Shown: positions 10,023 through 19,466 of the stretch, one piece after another
How the letters are laid out: each line of letters begins with the position of its first letter
Position numbering within the stretch: position 1 is the first letter of the stretch
Assembly (NCBI RefSeq): GCF_003173355.1
Contig: NZ_QGMY01000002.1
Location: 917,389-981,388, forward strand
Source: Methanospirillum lacunae
GTDB lineage: Archaea > Halobacteriota > Methanomicrobia > Methanomicrobiales > Methanospirillaceae
Reading direction: 5' to 3'
DNA length: 64,000 nucleotides
Program-made: the position numbers and the translations under genes
Notes under the pieces: generated by a model
Told to the model about the DNA's origin: nothing
Databases searched by the model: none
What the model saw: only the letters and a program-made list of their open reading frames with translations

Positions 10023-10088
10023 CAACTGATTTTAATTTTTCTCTCGTAATGACCGAATCATGATAAGCCCGCAGAGCAAAGATCTTTC

Positions 10089-11327
10089 ATGAGTTTCTCC
10101 CGTGAGATTGAACTCGACGGGCATATTATCGATTCAGGAATCGTAGAGAATGTCCTTGACACCATCCTAGATATGGGTGGCGATTTTGAGTTCCTGGTAT
10201 TTGAAGTTGGGAAGAAAAAGACTGATAAAAGTTATGCCAAAATTCGTATCAGTTCTGATAATTGCGACAAACTGGATGGAATTGTAAGCCGGTTGCACCG
10301 GCATGGTGCTCGTCTGGTGGAGGTTGCAGAAGTAAGTCTTGTTCCTGCAGAAGGCGAACGGATAGTCCCAAAAGGATTCTATTCAACAACAAATTATCCT
10401 ACAGAAATCAAGTATTCCGGAGGATGGATCCAGGTTGAGAAGATCGAAATGGACTGTCTCATTGTGGTCAACCCGGATGAAAAACGGGCCATCTGCACAC
10501 CAATGGATAAACTCAGGCAGGGCGATCTTGTTGTTATGGGAGAACTCGGAGTAAAAGTGTATCCTCCAGAGCGATCCCGTGACCACAATGAATTTGAATT
10601 CATGGGAGGAGGAGTATCATCAGAACGCCCAACCGAGACAATAATAGCCAAAATTGCTAAAGAGATGGTGGAACTTCATCAGCGGGGAGGAAAAGTAGCA
10701 CTTGTTGGTGGTCCTGCCATTATTCACACCGGTGCGGCTGGTGCCTGTGCTGCATTAGTGCGTGAAGGATACATCAATGTTCTCTTTGCTGGCAATGCTC
10801 TTGCCACTCATGATATAGAGTACAGTTTATACGGAACTTCCCTTGGCATGAACATCAAGACAGGGGACCTAGTTTCTGCCGGCCACAAAAACCACCTGTA
10901 CGCAATAAGTGAAGTTATGAGAGCCGGATCCATCCGTGCAGCAGTGGAGACCGGAGTTGTCCGATCAGGTATCATGTATGAATGCATCAAAAACAATGTT
11001 CCTTTCGTCCTGGCAGGATCAATCCGTGATGATGGGCCATTACCGGATGTAATTTCTGATGCTCGGATAGCACAGGATGAGATGCGGAAATATGTTCCAG
11101 ATATCGGCATGGTGCTGATGGTTGCAACCATGCTTCATTCAATAGCAGTCGGAAACTGCCTGCCAGCATATGTCAGAACAATCTGTGTTGACATCAACCC
11201 TTCAACAGTCACGAAACTGATGGACCGGGGAACCATGCAGGCAATTGGAATAGTAAGTGATGCCGGAGCATTCATTCCGATGCTTCTCAGACAGATCAGG
11301 TTAATGACCGGTCAGTCGGAAGAATAA
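10089..11327 (+). CDS. TIGR00300 / LOR-SDH-like protein, probable archaeal ornithine cyclodeaminase
   Basis: A 412-residue protein of the archaeal family with an N-terminal domain related to the conserved region of the LOR/SDH bifunctional enzyme (about residues 1-100) and a C-terminal nucleotide-binding part (GGKVALVGGPAIIHTGAAG near 197-215, then NVLFAGNALATHDIEYSLYGTSLG). A member from Methanococcus maripaludis has been characterised as an NAD-dependent ornithine cyclodeaminase making proline; assigning that reaction here is inference from family membership. It begins about 65 bases after cobY and is convergent with the next gene. Confidence 0.75.
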   Translation: MSFSREIELDGHIIDSGIVENVLDTILDMGGDFEFLVFEVGKKKTDKSYAKIRISSDNCDKLDGIVSRLHRHGARLVEVAEVSLVPAEGERIVPKGFYSTTNYPTEIKYSGGWIQVEKIEMDCLIVVNPDEKRAICTPMDKLRQGDLVVMGELGVKVYPPERSRDHNEFEFMGGGVSSERPTETIIAKIAKEMVELHQRGGKVALVGGPAIIHTGAAGACAALVREGYINVLFAGNALATHDIEYSLYGTSLGMNIKTGDLVSAGHKNHLYAISEVMRAGSIRAAVETGVVRSGIMYECIKNNVPFVLAGSIRDDGPLPDVISDARIAQDEMRKYVPDIGMVLMVATMLHSIAVGNCLPAYVRTICVDINPSTVTKLMDRGTMQAIGIVSDAGAFIPMLLRQIRLMTGQSEE

Positions 11328-11337
11328 AAAGTTGTTT

Positions 11338-12324
11338 TTATCCAGTCAGAGGCATGGCATAAGGATGTTCATGTTCCATAATGAACTCCCATTCTTTTTT
11401 ACACCCACATGACATTTCAAGGACTGAACGGATAAGTTCCTGATCTCCATTGAGATTATATTCGCGAATAGCATCAAGAATCATCTGATCACAGGTCCCG
11501 CAATTATGTGCTCCCCGTTTCTGTCCTCCTCCAAGTGGATCACATGTGATATGGACCGGAGCATCTGCTAAAACCTTAGCAACACTCCAAAGGTATGGTG
11601 GCCTGTATGAACCCTGACGCCAGAGTCGTTCAACGAGAGTATGGCGCTGAACAGAACAGGGATTCATTGATATTAGATCAGTATAGGGCAGGATCTCTTT
11701 TATCGAAGATACCATATCCTCGTATGCTTCACGTTCAGAGACATATGCGGGTTTATAGAGAAGATATGTCTTTACAAGCCCGCCTGCCCGCCTGATATCT
11801 TCTGCTGCAGTAATATACTGTGAAAAGGAAAGACCCTTATCAATACACTTTTCTCTGATAAGATCAGATGAAGTCTCAAGCCCGATTGCAATGATAAGGC
11901 CTCCCTGTCCGGATTCATTCTTTAACAAATCCACATAGGATGCAACCTTTTCATAATCCACATAATCCCCACGGCATTCTACTGTTAGAGTTCTACCCTT
12001 GCATAGATCAGCGATTCGTTCTCTAACAACAGGTGGGACCTCCTGATCATCAAAAAAAGTTCCCGAAGTATAGATCTTTACAAGTTTTGGATCATGTTCA
12101 GCGATGTTTGTAGCAAGAACTTCAATCTGCTCAATCATGGCACCTATCAGTTCTTGCACTGTCAGATCATGGTACCGTTCATGCCGGTACTGACACATCA
12201 GGCACCGGTTCCAGGAACATCCGCCTGATCGAAGGATAACAGTAACACTATTCAGAATTTCATCTAGAACACGGTCTGAGCCGGTCCATAACGCTATTGG
12301 AGTATTCTTCTGCTCTTTTTTCAT
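11338..12324 (-). CDS. Archaeosine synthase radical SAM subunit (RaSEA type)
   Basis: A 328-residue radical SAM protein. The iron-sulfur cysteines are C36, C41 and C44 (GGCSWNRCLMC), a CX4CX2C spacing instead of the usual CX3CX2C, as in the RaSEA family. RaSEA works with ArcS to convert a lysine-modified preQ0 base at position 15 of archaeal tRNA into archaeosine. Further family marks are the SGTFFDDQEVP strand, ECRGDYVD, AIGLETSSD, and a C-terminal cysteine group (HNCGTCD... MSCGCKKEW). ArcS is not in the window. Confidence 0.85.
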   Translation of the reverse strand: MKKEQKNTPIALWTGSDRVLDEILNSVTVILRSGGCSWNRCLMCQYRHERYHDLTVQELIGAMIEQIEVLATNIAEHDPKLVKIYTSGTFFDDQEVPPVVRERIADLCKGRTLTVECRGDYVDYEKVASYVDLLKNESGQGGLIIAIGLETSSDLIREKCIDKGLSFSQYITAAEDIRRAGGLVKTYLLYKPAYVSEREAYEDMVSSIKEILPYTDLISMNPCSVQRHTLVERLWRQGSYRPPYLWSVAKVLADAPVHITCDPLGGGQKRGAHNCGTCDQMILDAIREYNLNGDQELIRSVLEMSCGCKKEWEFIMEHEHPYAMPLTG

Positions 12325-12458
12325 AGAAAGAACCGATTAAGTTGTATTACTCCCGATCAAAACCGGAAAGTTATTACTCATACTATGTAAAGACCAACAA
12401 TATATTAGGTCGTGCCGGTGAAATATATTCAGCTAATCATTTTGGAGGCGATTAGGAC

Positions 12459-13739
12459 GTGATTCCCCGGCATTTTTACATAATATCAGTAGTATTTCTT
12501 GTTCTGGTCCTTTTCGGGACCAGCACTGTATCTGCATATTATCTCACTCTAGACGCTCCTGGAGAAGTGAGAGTAGGGCAGCCTATAACAGTAACTGGAT
12601 CAACAAATGTCCCCCCACCCGATAAAATAGATGTGGTTCTTTCATTGTCATCGAATATTCCTGTAGAAAAGGATCGCAAATCAGTAGCAATTACAGATAA
12701 GGGTGATACCAGTTTTAATGTTACATTTCAAACAACCGGATATGAAAAAGGCAACTATAAAGTGGAAGCCCTTTCTCAAACCCTGCGGGATTTTTCAGCA
12801 GGGTCACGAAACCTGAGGGTTGTAAAACTTACAGATCGGTCTGACATTGTAAGGTTCTCTTCTCCGATGTTTCAGGATTTTGATGGTACTCTCAAGATTG
12901 AAACAAGGATACAGGGATACGAGGATAACGCAATCCAAATTCAGGTTCAGAAAGATAATACAACAGTGTTCGGTCCAGAATCAGTTCCTGTCAGCCGCGG
13001 GTTGATGAAGTATGAACTTCCAATCAAGGAACCTGGAACATATGTAATTACATTCAATGATTCGAAGGGATTCATTGGGACATACCCCGTGCAGGTTGGA
13101 GATGAAAAAACGGCTGTCACAGCAACACCAACTACAGAAGAGACAGAGGTACCCACAGTTCATCAAACAGAAAAAGCAACAGAGGCAAAAGTAAACCACA
13201 CACCTACAACTCCTCAAGCTGAAAAGACTAAGAGTGTTGCTTCTCCTATTTCAGCAGAAACTACAATTCCTGATAATAAGTCAAGCGATAAACCGATTCC
13301 AATAGAAGGGATCAGTACAACTGCACCAGCATCACGTGATTCACCCGCATACATTCTGGTTACAGTAAAGCAGGCACCTGTCACAATATCAACATCCTCT
13401 GATGATGACTGGGTTTTGGAATATAAATTGAACCAGGGCTCAGCATCCGTAAAAGTAAACGATAAAGGAAGTGGATCACCTGAACAGGTGAAAATTACTG
13501 AATCTACACCGGAGATCTACCTTAAGGTATATCCCTACAGTTACAAGTCAACCGGTGATGTAACCATTACAGCCAGTAATGCAGAAACGGTTGGGCTCTC
13601 TGACAAGGCTGCACAGGCTTTTGGCGCTCCCCCGAGATATGGAAATACCGGAACCCAGGAAGAGAAGAAATCACCAGCTCCTCTTGCAGGGGTTGTCTTA
13701 GGTCTCATCAGCGCTGCCTGGTTATTGCGGCGGAAGTAA
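12459..13739 (+). CDS. Secreted, membrane-anchored surface protein
   Basis: A 426-residue extracellular protein. A signal peptide covers about residues 1-26 (hydrophobic run ending TVSAYY). Next come two beta-rich modules: LTLDAPGEVRVGQPITVTG with Ig-like character, and a second from about residue 130 to 215. A threonine/proline/glutamate linker follows (about 220-295, rich in TPTTE and TTP), then another beta domain and a C-terminal hydrophobic helix ending in LLRRK. Such Thr-rich stalks with a C-terminal anchor are typical of archaeal S-layer-associated proteins. GTG 12459 is preceded by a good GGAGG at 12444-12448. No enzymatic motif is visible. Confidence 0.75.
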   Translation: MIPRHFYIISVVFLVLVLFGTSTVSAYYLTLDAPGEVRVGQPITVTGSTNVPPPDKIDVVLSLSSNIPVEKDRKSVAITDKGDTSFNVTFQTTGYEKGNYKVEALSQTLRDFSAGSRNLRVVKLTDRSDIVRFSSPMFQDFDGTLKIETRIQGYEDNAIQIQVQKDNTTVFGPESVPVSRGLMKYELPIKEPGTYVITFNDSKGFIGTYPVQVGDEKTAVTATPTTEETEVPTVHQTEKATEAKVNHTPTTPQAEKTKSVASPISAETTIPDNKSSDKPIPIEGISTTAPASRDSPAYILVTVKQAPVTISTSSDDDWVLEYKLNQGSASVKVNDKGSGSPEQVKITESTPEIYLKVYPYSYKSTGDVTITASNAETVGLSDKAAQAFGAPPRYGNTGTQEEKKSPAPLAGVVLGLISAAWLLRRK

Positions 13740-13880
13740 AATTTCTTTCCTTTTCTTTCTTATCTTTCAGCGTGAGAGTTTTTTTTGCAAATACAATAGG
13801 TCATTTTATTGCATTTCATGGTTTTTTTCTTTAAGTATTAGAATACCTTTTTAAGAGTGAACTGCGACCTACTAGAGGGA

Positions 13881-13963
13881 GCCGAGGTAGTCTAGTCCGG
13901 GAAGGCGGTGGTCTTGAAAACCACTGGTGTTTCACCTCAAGAGTTCAAATCTCTTCCTCGGCG
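13881..13963 (+). tRNA. tRNA-Ser (UGA anticodon)
   Basis: The acceptor stem GCCGAGG (13881-13887) pairs with CCTCGGC (13956-13962), followed by discriminator G; CCA is not encoded. The anticodon arm has loop CTTGAAA with anticodon TGA. The long variable arm (TGGTGTTTCACCT) is the class II mark of serine tRNA, and the T arm contains GTTCAAAT. Length is 83 bases. Confidence 0.95.
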
Positions 13964-14110
13964 TTTTAGTTCTTTTTTGGATAACTATGAGAATGAGATA
14001 TCCTGTTTTCGAGGATCTTAATAGAACCGCAGGATATTAATTTTCTTATATTTCTATCAAAATTCAGCAACACCCACTACATATTTACCGGTATCTGCTG
14101 AACTCCCTGT

Positions 14111-14599
14111 ATGAGGATTATTTTTTTTCTGATAATGGCAGCCAGTCTTTTATGTTCACCTTCATTGGCAGTTGACACATCGAACTGGATTAATGTAACA
14201 TCTAATGCTGGATTTACATTTCAGATGCCATCATACTGGGCAAATGATCCCATGGGCCAGACCACGGAAGTAATCAGGACTGATAAAAGTGATGCAGTCC
14301 TGCTCATATCATATGAACCGTTTAATGTTACTGGCACTGATATTGCAGAAAAAGATTTGAAACAGCATATCGAGAATGAAATGGCCAATGTAAAAGTAAA
14401 CAAAGTTGATACTATTGAAATTGAAAACCACAACATCACCGCGTCTGGAAATACATTAACCGGGACTATAATTACTGCCAGAGAGGAATTTTTAGATGAT
14501 CATGTCAGACGATGGATCTGCGAATTCACTGATGAAAATGCGGTAACAAAATATAAAAATACCTTATTAACGATTATAAACAGCACCAAATTTAATTAA
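14111..14599 (+). CDS. Secreted PsbP-like / DUF1795-like protein
   Basis: A 162-residue exported protein. Residues 1-20 are a signal peptide (MRIIFFLIMAASLLCSPSLA), and the mature part starts VDTSNWINVTSNAGFTFQMP. The pattern of a short beta-rich domain with AGFTFQMPSYW, then I-E-I-E-N-H-N-I-T and a final amphipathic helix (KYKNTLLTIINSTKF), resembles small PsbP-like surface proteins common in methanogens. Function unknown. It stands alone, convergent with the TPR gene. Confidence 0.65.
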   Translation: MRIIFFLIMAASLLCSPSLAVDTSNWINVTSNAGFTFQMPSYWANDPMGQTTEVIRTDKSDAVLLISYEPFNVTGTDIAEKDLKQHIENEMANVKVNKVDTIEIENHNITASGNTLTGTIITAREEFLDDHVRRWICEFTDENAVTKYKNTLLTIINSTKFN

Positions 14600-14612
14600 A
14601 AAAGAATTTTTT

Positions 14613-15170
14613 TTATTGATTCATCCCAGCGCTTAATTCATCAAGAAGTATCGCTTTGTCAAAGACCTCCAGAGCCTCGTCATATCTCTTGAGAAAATTT
14701 AAAGTATAACCTTTGTTGGTCCAGGCATCACTATATTCAGGATCTAACTCAATAGCCCGGTTACAGGATTCAAGTGCTTCGTTATATCGCTCCAGGCAAT
14801 TTAACACATTTCCCTTGTTATTCCAGGCATCACTATAATCCGGGTTTATTGAAATTGATTTTTCACAAGCCTCAAGTGCTTCTTCATACCGGTCCAGATT
14901 AAAAAGACAGGACGATTTGTTATTCCATGCAATGAAATTTCCAGGATTCAGATGGATTGCCTTATTATCAACCTCAAGAGCCTCCTCATATTTCCCAAGA
15001 AGGAATAATATCATTCCTTTATCTGCCCAGAGATCTGAGTTGTCAGGCTCATCTTGTATAGTATTATTGTATTCCTGAAGCATCTCTTCATATTTTTCCA
15101 GTTCTCCTAAGATCTCTTTTTTCCTGCTTAAGAATTTAGAATCCATCTTTGAAAACGAGAACTTATCCAT
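14613..15170 (-). CDS. Tetratricopeptide repeat protein
   Basis: A 185-residue protein made of a charged N-terminal helix (about residues 1-40) and four canonical 34-residue TPR units. Each reads W-x-N/D-K-G-x-x-L-x-x-L-x-R/K-Y-x-E-A-L-E-x-x-x-K/R-A-I-x-L/I-x-P, from about residues 45 to 175. TPR arrays bind partner proteins; no catalytic domain or membrane segment is present. Its partner cannot be told from the neighbours. Confidence 0.85.
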   Translation of the reverse strand: MDKFSFSKMDSKFLSRKKEILGELEKYEEMLQEYNNTIQDEPDNSDLWADKGMILFLLGKYEEALEVDNKAIHLNPGNFIAWNNKSSCLFNLDRYEEALEACEKSISINPDYSDAWNNKGNVLNCLERYNEALESCNRAIELDPEYSDAWTNKGYTLNFLKRYDEALEVFDKAILLDELSAGMNQ

Positions 15171-15333
15171 AAAGTAAGTTAGACAAAGAGAAGATTATTT
15201 TTTCCTTTTTGTATGGTAAAAAAATTCATGTATCATGCTATCAACTATTCCGGCCAGAGAAACACAATATAAAAAAATCATCTACTAATGCACTGCCTCA
15301 AATGCCGGTACAGCACATTTCTATAGGATAGTT

Positions 15334-16539
15334 ATGCAGTACACGTTTGCATCCCGGATGGAGAATACCCCCCGGTCATTCATCAGGGAGATCCTCAAAG
15401 TGACACAGAAACCTGAAATTATCTCCTTTGCCGGAGGTTTGCCAAACCCTGAACTGTTTCCAGTGCAGGAACTGGCAGCGACTGCAGAGAAAGTCATTGC
15501 TGAGGAGGGAACTGCTGCACTACAGTATGCAACAACTGAAGGTCATCCCCCACTTCGTCAATGGATAGCAGATCGATACAAAAAACGTCTCGGCATAGAA
15601 ATCTCTCCTAATGAAATTCTGATTACCAATGGATCCCAGCAATGTCTTGATCTGATTGGAAAGATTTTCATCAACAAGGGGAGTAACGTTGCAATTGAAC
15701 GACCCGGGTATCTTGGTGCTATTCAGGCTTTTTCAATGTACGAACCGAACTTTTCCACGATATCACTTACATCAGAAGGTCCTGACATTAATGAGCTTGA
15801 AAGAGTGCTAACCCGCGACAAACCTTGTTTCTTCTATGGTGTTCCAAACTCTCAAAATCCTTCAGGAATTACATGGTCAAGAGAGAACCGAAAAGCAGTA
15901 GCTGAAACCCTTGAAAGATTCAGCACCATTTTCGTCGAAGATGATGCATACGGCGAACTCAAATTCAGGGGAAAACAGATGCCTTCCATAAAAGAGCTGA
16001 TTCCAGATCTTACCGTAATGACGGGGTCATTCTCAAAGATTATTGCACCCGGTATGCGTATGGGATGGATCTGTGCACCAAAACAAATCCTCGAACAGGC
16101 AGTTACTGTAAAACAGGGTACAGATTTGCATTCAAACATTCTGAGCCAGAGAATTATTTCCCGGTTCCTTGCTGATTTTCCCGTAGATGCTCATATTTCC
16201 CGGATATCTGAGGCGTATTCAAACCAGTGCGACTGTATGTTATCTGCGATAAAGGCAGAATTTCCAGAAGGGGTAACCTGCACCAGGCCAGACGGAGGAA
16301 TGTTTATCTGGGCAACTCTTCCTGAAGGATATTCCTCTATGGAATTATTCGAACGTGCGATAAAACAGGATGTGGCAATCCTTCCAGGTATCCCATTTTA
16401 TACAGATGGCGGAGGACTGGATACAGTCAGGCTGAACTTCTCTAACTCAACTCCAGAACGTATCGAAGAAGGGATCTATCGCCTGGGTCAGGTACTCAAA
16501 GAATATCTTAAGGAAACTCCAAATCATCACGCAGCATAA
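15334..16539 (+). CDS. PLP-dependent aminotransferase, 2-aminoadipate transaminase (LysN-like) type
   Basis: A 401-residue fold-type I aminotransferase. The N-terminal FIREILKVTQKPEIISFAGGLPNPELFP is the signature of the LysN/MocR-like group. QYATTEGHPPLR, the Tyr in ERPGYLGA, VPNSQNPSG, the Asp in VEDDAYGEL, the PLP lysine in TGSFSKIIAPGMRMGW and a conserved late Arg in RLNFSNS are all there. Substrates in this group include 2-aminoadipate, leucine and aromatic amino acids, so specificity is open. The stop lies 2 bases before the condensation-domain gene, suggesting a joint task. Confidence 0.85.
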   Translation: MQYTFASRMENTPRSFIREILKVTQKPEIISFAGGLPNPELFPVQELAATAEKVIAEEGTAALQYATTEGHPPLRQWIADRYKKRLGIEISPNEILITNGSQQCLDLIGKIFINKGSNVAIERPGYLGAIQAFSMYEPNFSTISLTSEGPDINELERVLTRDKPCFFYGVPNSQNPSGITWSRENRKAVAETLERFSTIFVEDDAYGELKFRGKQMPSIKELIPDLTVMTGSFSKIIAPGMRMGWICAPKQILEQAVTVKQGTDLHSNILSQRIISRFLADFPVDAHISRISEAYSNQCDCMLSAIKAEFPEGVTCTRPDGGMFIWATLPEGYSSMELFERAIKQDVAILPGIPFYTDGGGLDTVRLNFSNSTPERIEEGIYRLGQVLKEYLKETPNHHAA

Positions 16540-16541
16540 AG

Positions 16542-17882
16542 ATGGTTTTAAACCAGGACAGGTTTCAATCAGAACCTGCCTCTATGCGATACCGGGTTAA
16601 TCCCTTTGACTTTTTTTCTGATCTTCTCTCATTGTTTTCAGACCAGATGATCCATTTAGTGGTCATGCTTGAAGGGCAAATCCACCCGGAGTCTCTTATA
16701 AGGGCTGCTAATTTGGCAATTAAAGCAGAACCTGTTGTCGGGTGCCGACTTGTCCAGGAAGATGACAAACTCTTTTGGGAAAAGATTCCTCAAATCAGGA
16801 ATGAAGACTTTTTTTTTCAAATCGAAGATTCAAACCCGGTTTCTCGTCTTCAAAAAGTCCTGTCATATAAGATAGATCCATACCAGGGTCCCATGATCAG
16901 GATAAACCTTATTAAAAACACTGAAAACACAGGTGATATTCTCGTCATCAATGCCAATCATGCCTCTATGGATGGGAAAGGCATGAAAGATTTTGCAAGC
17001 CTGCTTTTCTCATTTTACCGGGGAGAGAGAACCGGGTGTGCATTTCATACAGAACCAGGATCAGTCAGTCAGAGAATTTTGCCAGATCTTTCATCACGTA
17101 TTTCAAATCGGGAAAATACGAACTCTGATGGGGTGGATTGGTCAGATAAATTCTCAGTTCCTGCTCATTCAATGCATTGCGAAAAGCAGGTTTTTTCAGT
17201 TCTCTGTTTAAGCAGGGAACGTGTCAAAATTATTCATGAAGTCAGAAAGAAATGGAACGTTACTCTCAATGATCTGATGCTGGCAGCTGTGGGAGCGGTA
17301 TGTTCCGGATTGACTCAATGGAGATTAAGAGACATTCACCTTCTCACTACCATTGACCTGCGAAGATACCTGAATCAGGTTCCTCAACGAACAGTTTTTA
17401 ATTATTCAACGGCTTTCGAAGTCGCCATCCCGGTATTTCATGATGAATCACTTATGGAAACTTCTCTTCGTGCTCATGAAATAATGGATCAGATAAAAAA
17501 AAATAATCCTGGAATCGAGGGTGCAATAGAGGCAGAAGATCTATACAATGCAGGCTGCGTTAAAGCAAGATATGAGATGCAAAAACAATGGGATGAAGTT
17601 CGCATTAAAGGAAAGAGATCTCCTCTGTTTACCAATACCGGAATCATACATCCCGGAGATCTTGATCCAGGAATTCCGGTATCTCGTGCATTTCTTCTTC
17701 CCACACACAACCTTCCACCGGGATTTAGTTTTGCAATCTCATCTTTTGGTGATGTGATGACATTATCTTCCAGTTATGGATTGCCTGCATTTGATTCTGA
17801 TATGGTTCGGGAACTCTATACTTCTCTTGATAAAATAATCCCAGGATATGATTCAGATCCCGGGGCATATATGACAATGTGA
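16542..17882 (+). CDS. Stand-alone condensation-domain (CoA-acyltransferase fold) protein
   Basis: A 446-residue protein of the NRPS condensation-domain / acyltransferase superfamily. The active-site segment reads N-A-N-H-A-S-M-D-G-K-G (about residues 132-142), a variant of HHxxxDG in which the second, catalytic His and the Asp-Gly are kept and the first His is Asn. A later TTIDLRRYL segment and NYSTAFEVAIP fit the second half of the fold. No adenylation or carrier domain is attached. It begins 2 bases after the aminotransferase gene; Met15 is an alternative start. It may acylate a small molecule, but the substrate is unknown. Confidence 0.75.
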   Translation: MVLNQDRFQSEPASMRYRVNPFDFFSDLLSLFSDQMIHLVVMLEGQIHPESLIRAANLAIKAEPVVGCRLVQEDDKLFWEKIPQIRNEDFFFQIEDSNPVSRLQKVLSYKIDPYQGPMIRINLIKNTENTGDILVINANHASMDGKGMKDFASLLFSFYRGERTGCAFHTEPGSVSQRILPDLSSRISNRENTNSDGVDWSDKFSVPAHSMHCEKQVFSVLCLSRERVKIIHEVRKKWNVTLNDLMLAAVGAVCSGLTQWRLRDIHLLTTIDLRRYLNQVPQRTVFNYSTAFEVAIPVFHDESLMETSLRAHEIMDQIKKNNPGIEGAIEAEDLYNAGCVKARYEMQKQWDEVRIKGKRSPLFTNTGIIHPGDLDPGIPVSRAFLLPTHNLPPGFSFAISSFGDVMTLSSSYGLPAFDSDMVRELYTSLDKIIPGYDSDPGAYMTM

Positions 17883-17910
17883 CAGTGCAGTAAACCGGAA
17901 AAATTATAAT

Positions 17911-18465
17911 TTATTCTTTCATCTGAGGGATAAGATCTGCAGTTAAAAGAACCTGTGCATACACACCCGATAACGCTGAAAGGAAGGACATGTGTACATA
18001 TTTTGCAGGTACTGTCTCCCCTCCCCAGATCAGATCTCGTGTCGCACAGGCATCAGAAGCTAACTTGCACTGATACCCAAGATCAGCTGCTGCCCTGACA
18101 GTTGCATCTACACACATATGGGTCATCATGCCTCCAATTACAAGGTTTTCTATACCGGCCTTTGTAAGAATTTCCTGAAGATTTGTTTCCCTGAAACTGT
18201 TAGGGTAATTTTTCTGAACAACGATCTCTCCGGGCAAGGGTTTTACACAATTATGAATCATTACTCCCTGAGTTTCAGGGATGAAAAAGGGAGCATCCGG
18301 CATTGTTGACAGATGCTGAACATGAATTATTAAAATTCCATTTTGCCGTGCAGCATTAAGCAGACTACCTGCATTTTTCCCGGCATTTTCTGCACCAACC
18401 AATTCCATCTTTCCGCCTGGAAAGTAATCATTTTGAATATCAATAAGAATGAGTGCTGATTTCAT
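17911..18465 (-). CDS. Isochorismatase-family cysteine hydrolase
   Basis: A 184-residue hydrolase of the nicotinamidase/isochorismatase fold. The catalytic triad is visible: Asp in LILIDIQNDYFPGG near residue 9, Lys in VVQKNYPNSF near 84, and Cys in GGMMTHMCVDATVRAA near 118. The cis-peptide region before the Cys is also conserved. Such enzymes cleave amide or vinyl-ether bonds; the substrate cannot be named. Its start overlaps the stop of the upstream cupin-GNAT gene by 4 bases, so they are coupled. Confidence 0.85.
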   Translation of the reverse strand: MKSALILIDIQNDYFPGGKMELVGAENAGKNAGSLLNAARQNGILIIHVQHLSTMPDAPFFIPETQGVMIHNCVKPLPGEIVVQKNYPNSFRETNLQEILTKAGIENLVIGGMMTHMCVDATVRAAADLGYQCKLASDACATRDLIWGGETVPAKYVHMSFLSALSGVYAQVLLTADLIPQMKE

Positions 18466-19325
18466 GACTGTACCTCTGTTTTCCTGATGAGCAAATGACG
18501 CCGAAGATAAAATCCGAACCGTTCATAAAATCTGAATGACTGCTCATTACCTTCACATACCCGTACACGGCATTCGCTTACATCCATTTTTTTAAACCAG
18601 GTGAGTGCATTTTTCATAAATGTCGTTCCGATACCAAGAGAGCGGTATTCCGGAAGGACAAAGATAGATTCAATTTCTCCGTATGCTCCCGGAGAAGCTG
18701 AACTCACACAAAACCCAATATATGGCCCAGTACTGTTGACCTGCGCCAGGTGAACTAAAATCTCCCTGGCGGCATTGGTTTGCAAAATGTCATCACAACG
18801 CTCTGAGAATGGCCTGGCTGAGAGTTGATCTCTGAAATACCGGGCATTGCATACATGGTGAGTTCTCAGATGATTCCATAATTCTTCAATATATGGCAGG
18901 CCATCCTTGCCAAACTCCTTATAGGTGATATCGATTTGATCAAAACAACTTGATGCCTGGCCTTTGTCTGAGCCATCCCGATGTACTATTTCCGGTCTGA
19001 ACGCTGGCACGCATATCGCGAGATATTCGGCTCCTTTTGGAGAACTATACTGAACCCACTCTCCTGCCTGAACTATCACTGCCTGTCCGCTTTCAACATC
19101 TACAGATCCGGTTCTGGTTAAAACAGTAAGTGTTCCCTTAAGGACGAGCGAATATTCATCAAACTCAGGAGTCTGGCCTGGTTCAGCCCATCCTGGCGGG
19201 CTCTTCATCATAGCGATGCTGACCTGGTCTGTTCCGGATACTTCCCTTCCAATAAATTCTGCGATGGTTTTCGGGGGAGAACCTGCTGCCGGAATCAGCC
19301 GGGGTGCGCCGATAACCCTGACCAT
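18462..19325 (-). CDS. Cupin - GNAT acetyltransferase fusion protein
   Basis: A 287-residue two-domain protein. Residues about 25-115 form a cupin barrel (EFDEYSLVLKGTLTV, then VESGQAVIVQAGEWVQYSSPKGAEYLAICVPAF). Residues about 130-280 form a GNAT acetyltransferase, with the acetyl-CoA loop in VLPEYRSLGIGTTFMKNAL and the final NEQSFRFYERFGF. GNAT enzymes move an acetyl group to an amine; cupins often bind a small ligand or metal. The fusion suggests ligand-gated acetylation or two steps on one substrate. It is divergent from a MerR-type regulator 141 bases away and coupled to the hydrolase downstream. Confidence 0.8.
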   Translation of the reverse strand: MVRVIGAPRLIPAAGSPPKTIAEFIGREVSGTDQVSIAMMKSPPGWAEPGQTPEFDEYSLVLKGTLTVLTRTGSVDVESGQAVIVQAGEWVQYSSPKGAEYLAICVPAFRPEIVHRDGSDKGQASSCFDQIDITYKEFGKDGLPYIEELWNHLRTHHVCNARYFRDQLSARPFSERCDDILQTNAAREILVHLAQVNSTGPYIGFCVSSASPGAYGEIESIFVLPEYRSLGIGTTFMKNALTWFKKMDVSECRVRVCEGNEQSFRFYERFGFYLRRHLLIRKTEVQS

Positions 19326-19466
19326 ACAATCAGGTTAGCTGATATCCGGGAAAAATGGGATCCCAACTGGACAAAAAACAGGAGGGCAGCCTTGAGAACC
19401 TGACTCTGTCCCGGGTGAGACTGCGGTGATCTTTACCTGCCCAAGGACCACAATAAAGGGTAACAC

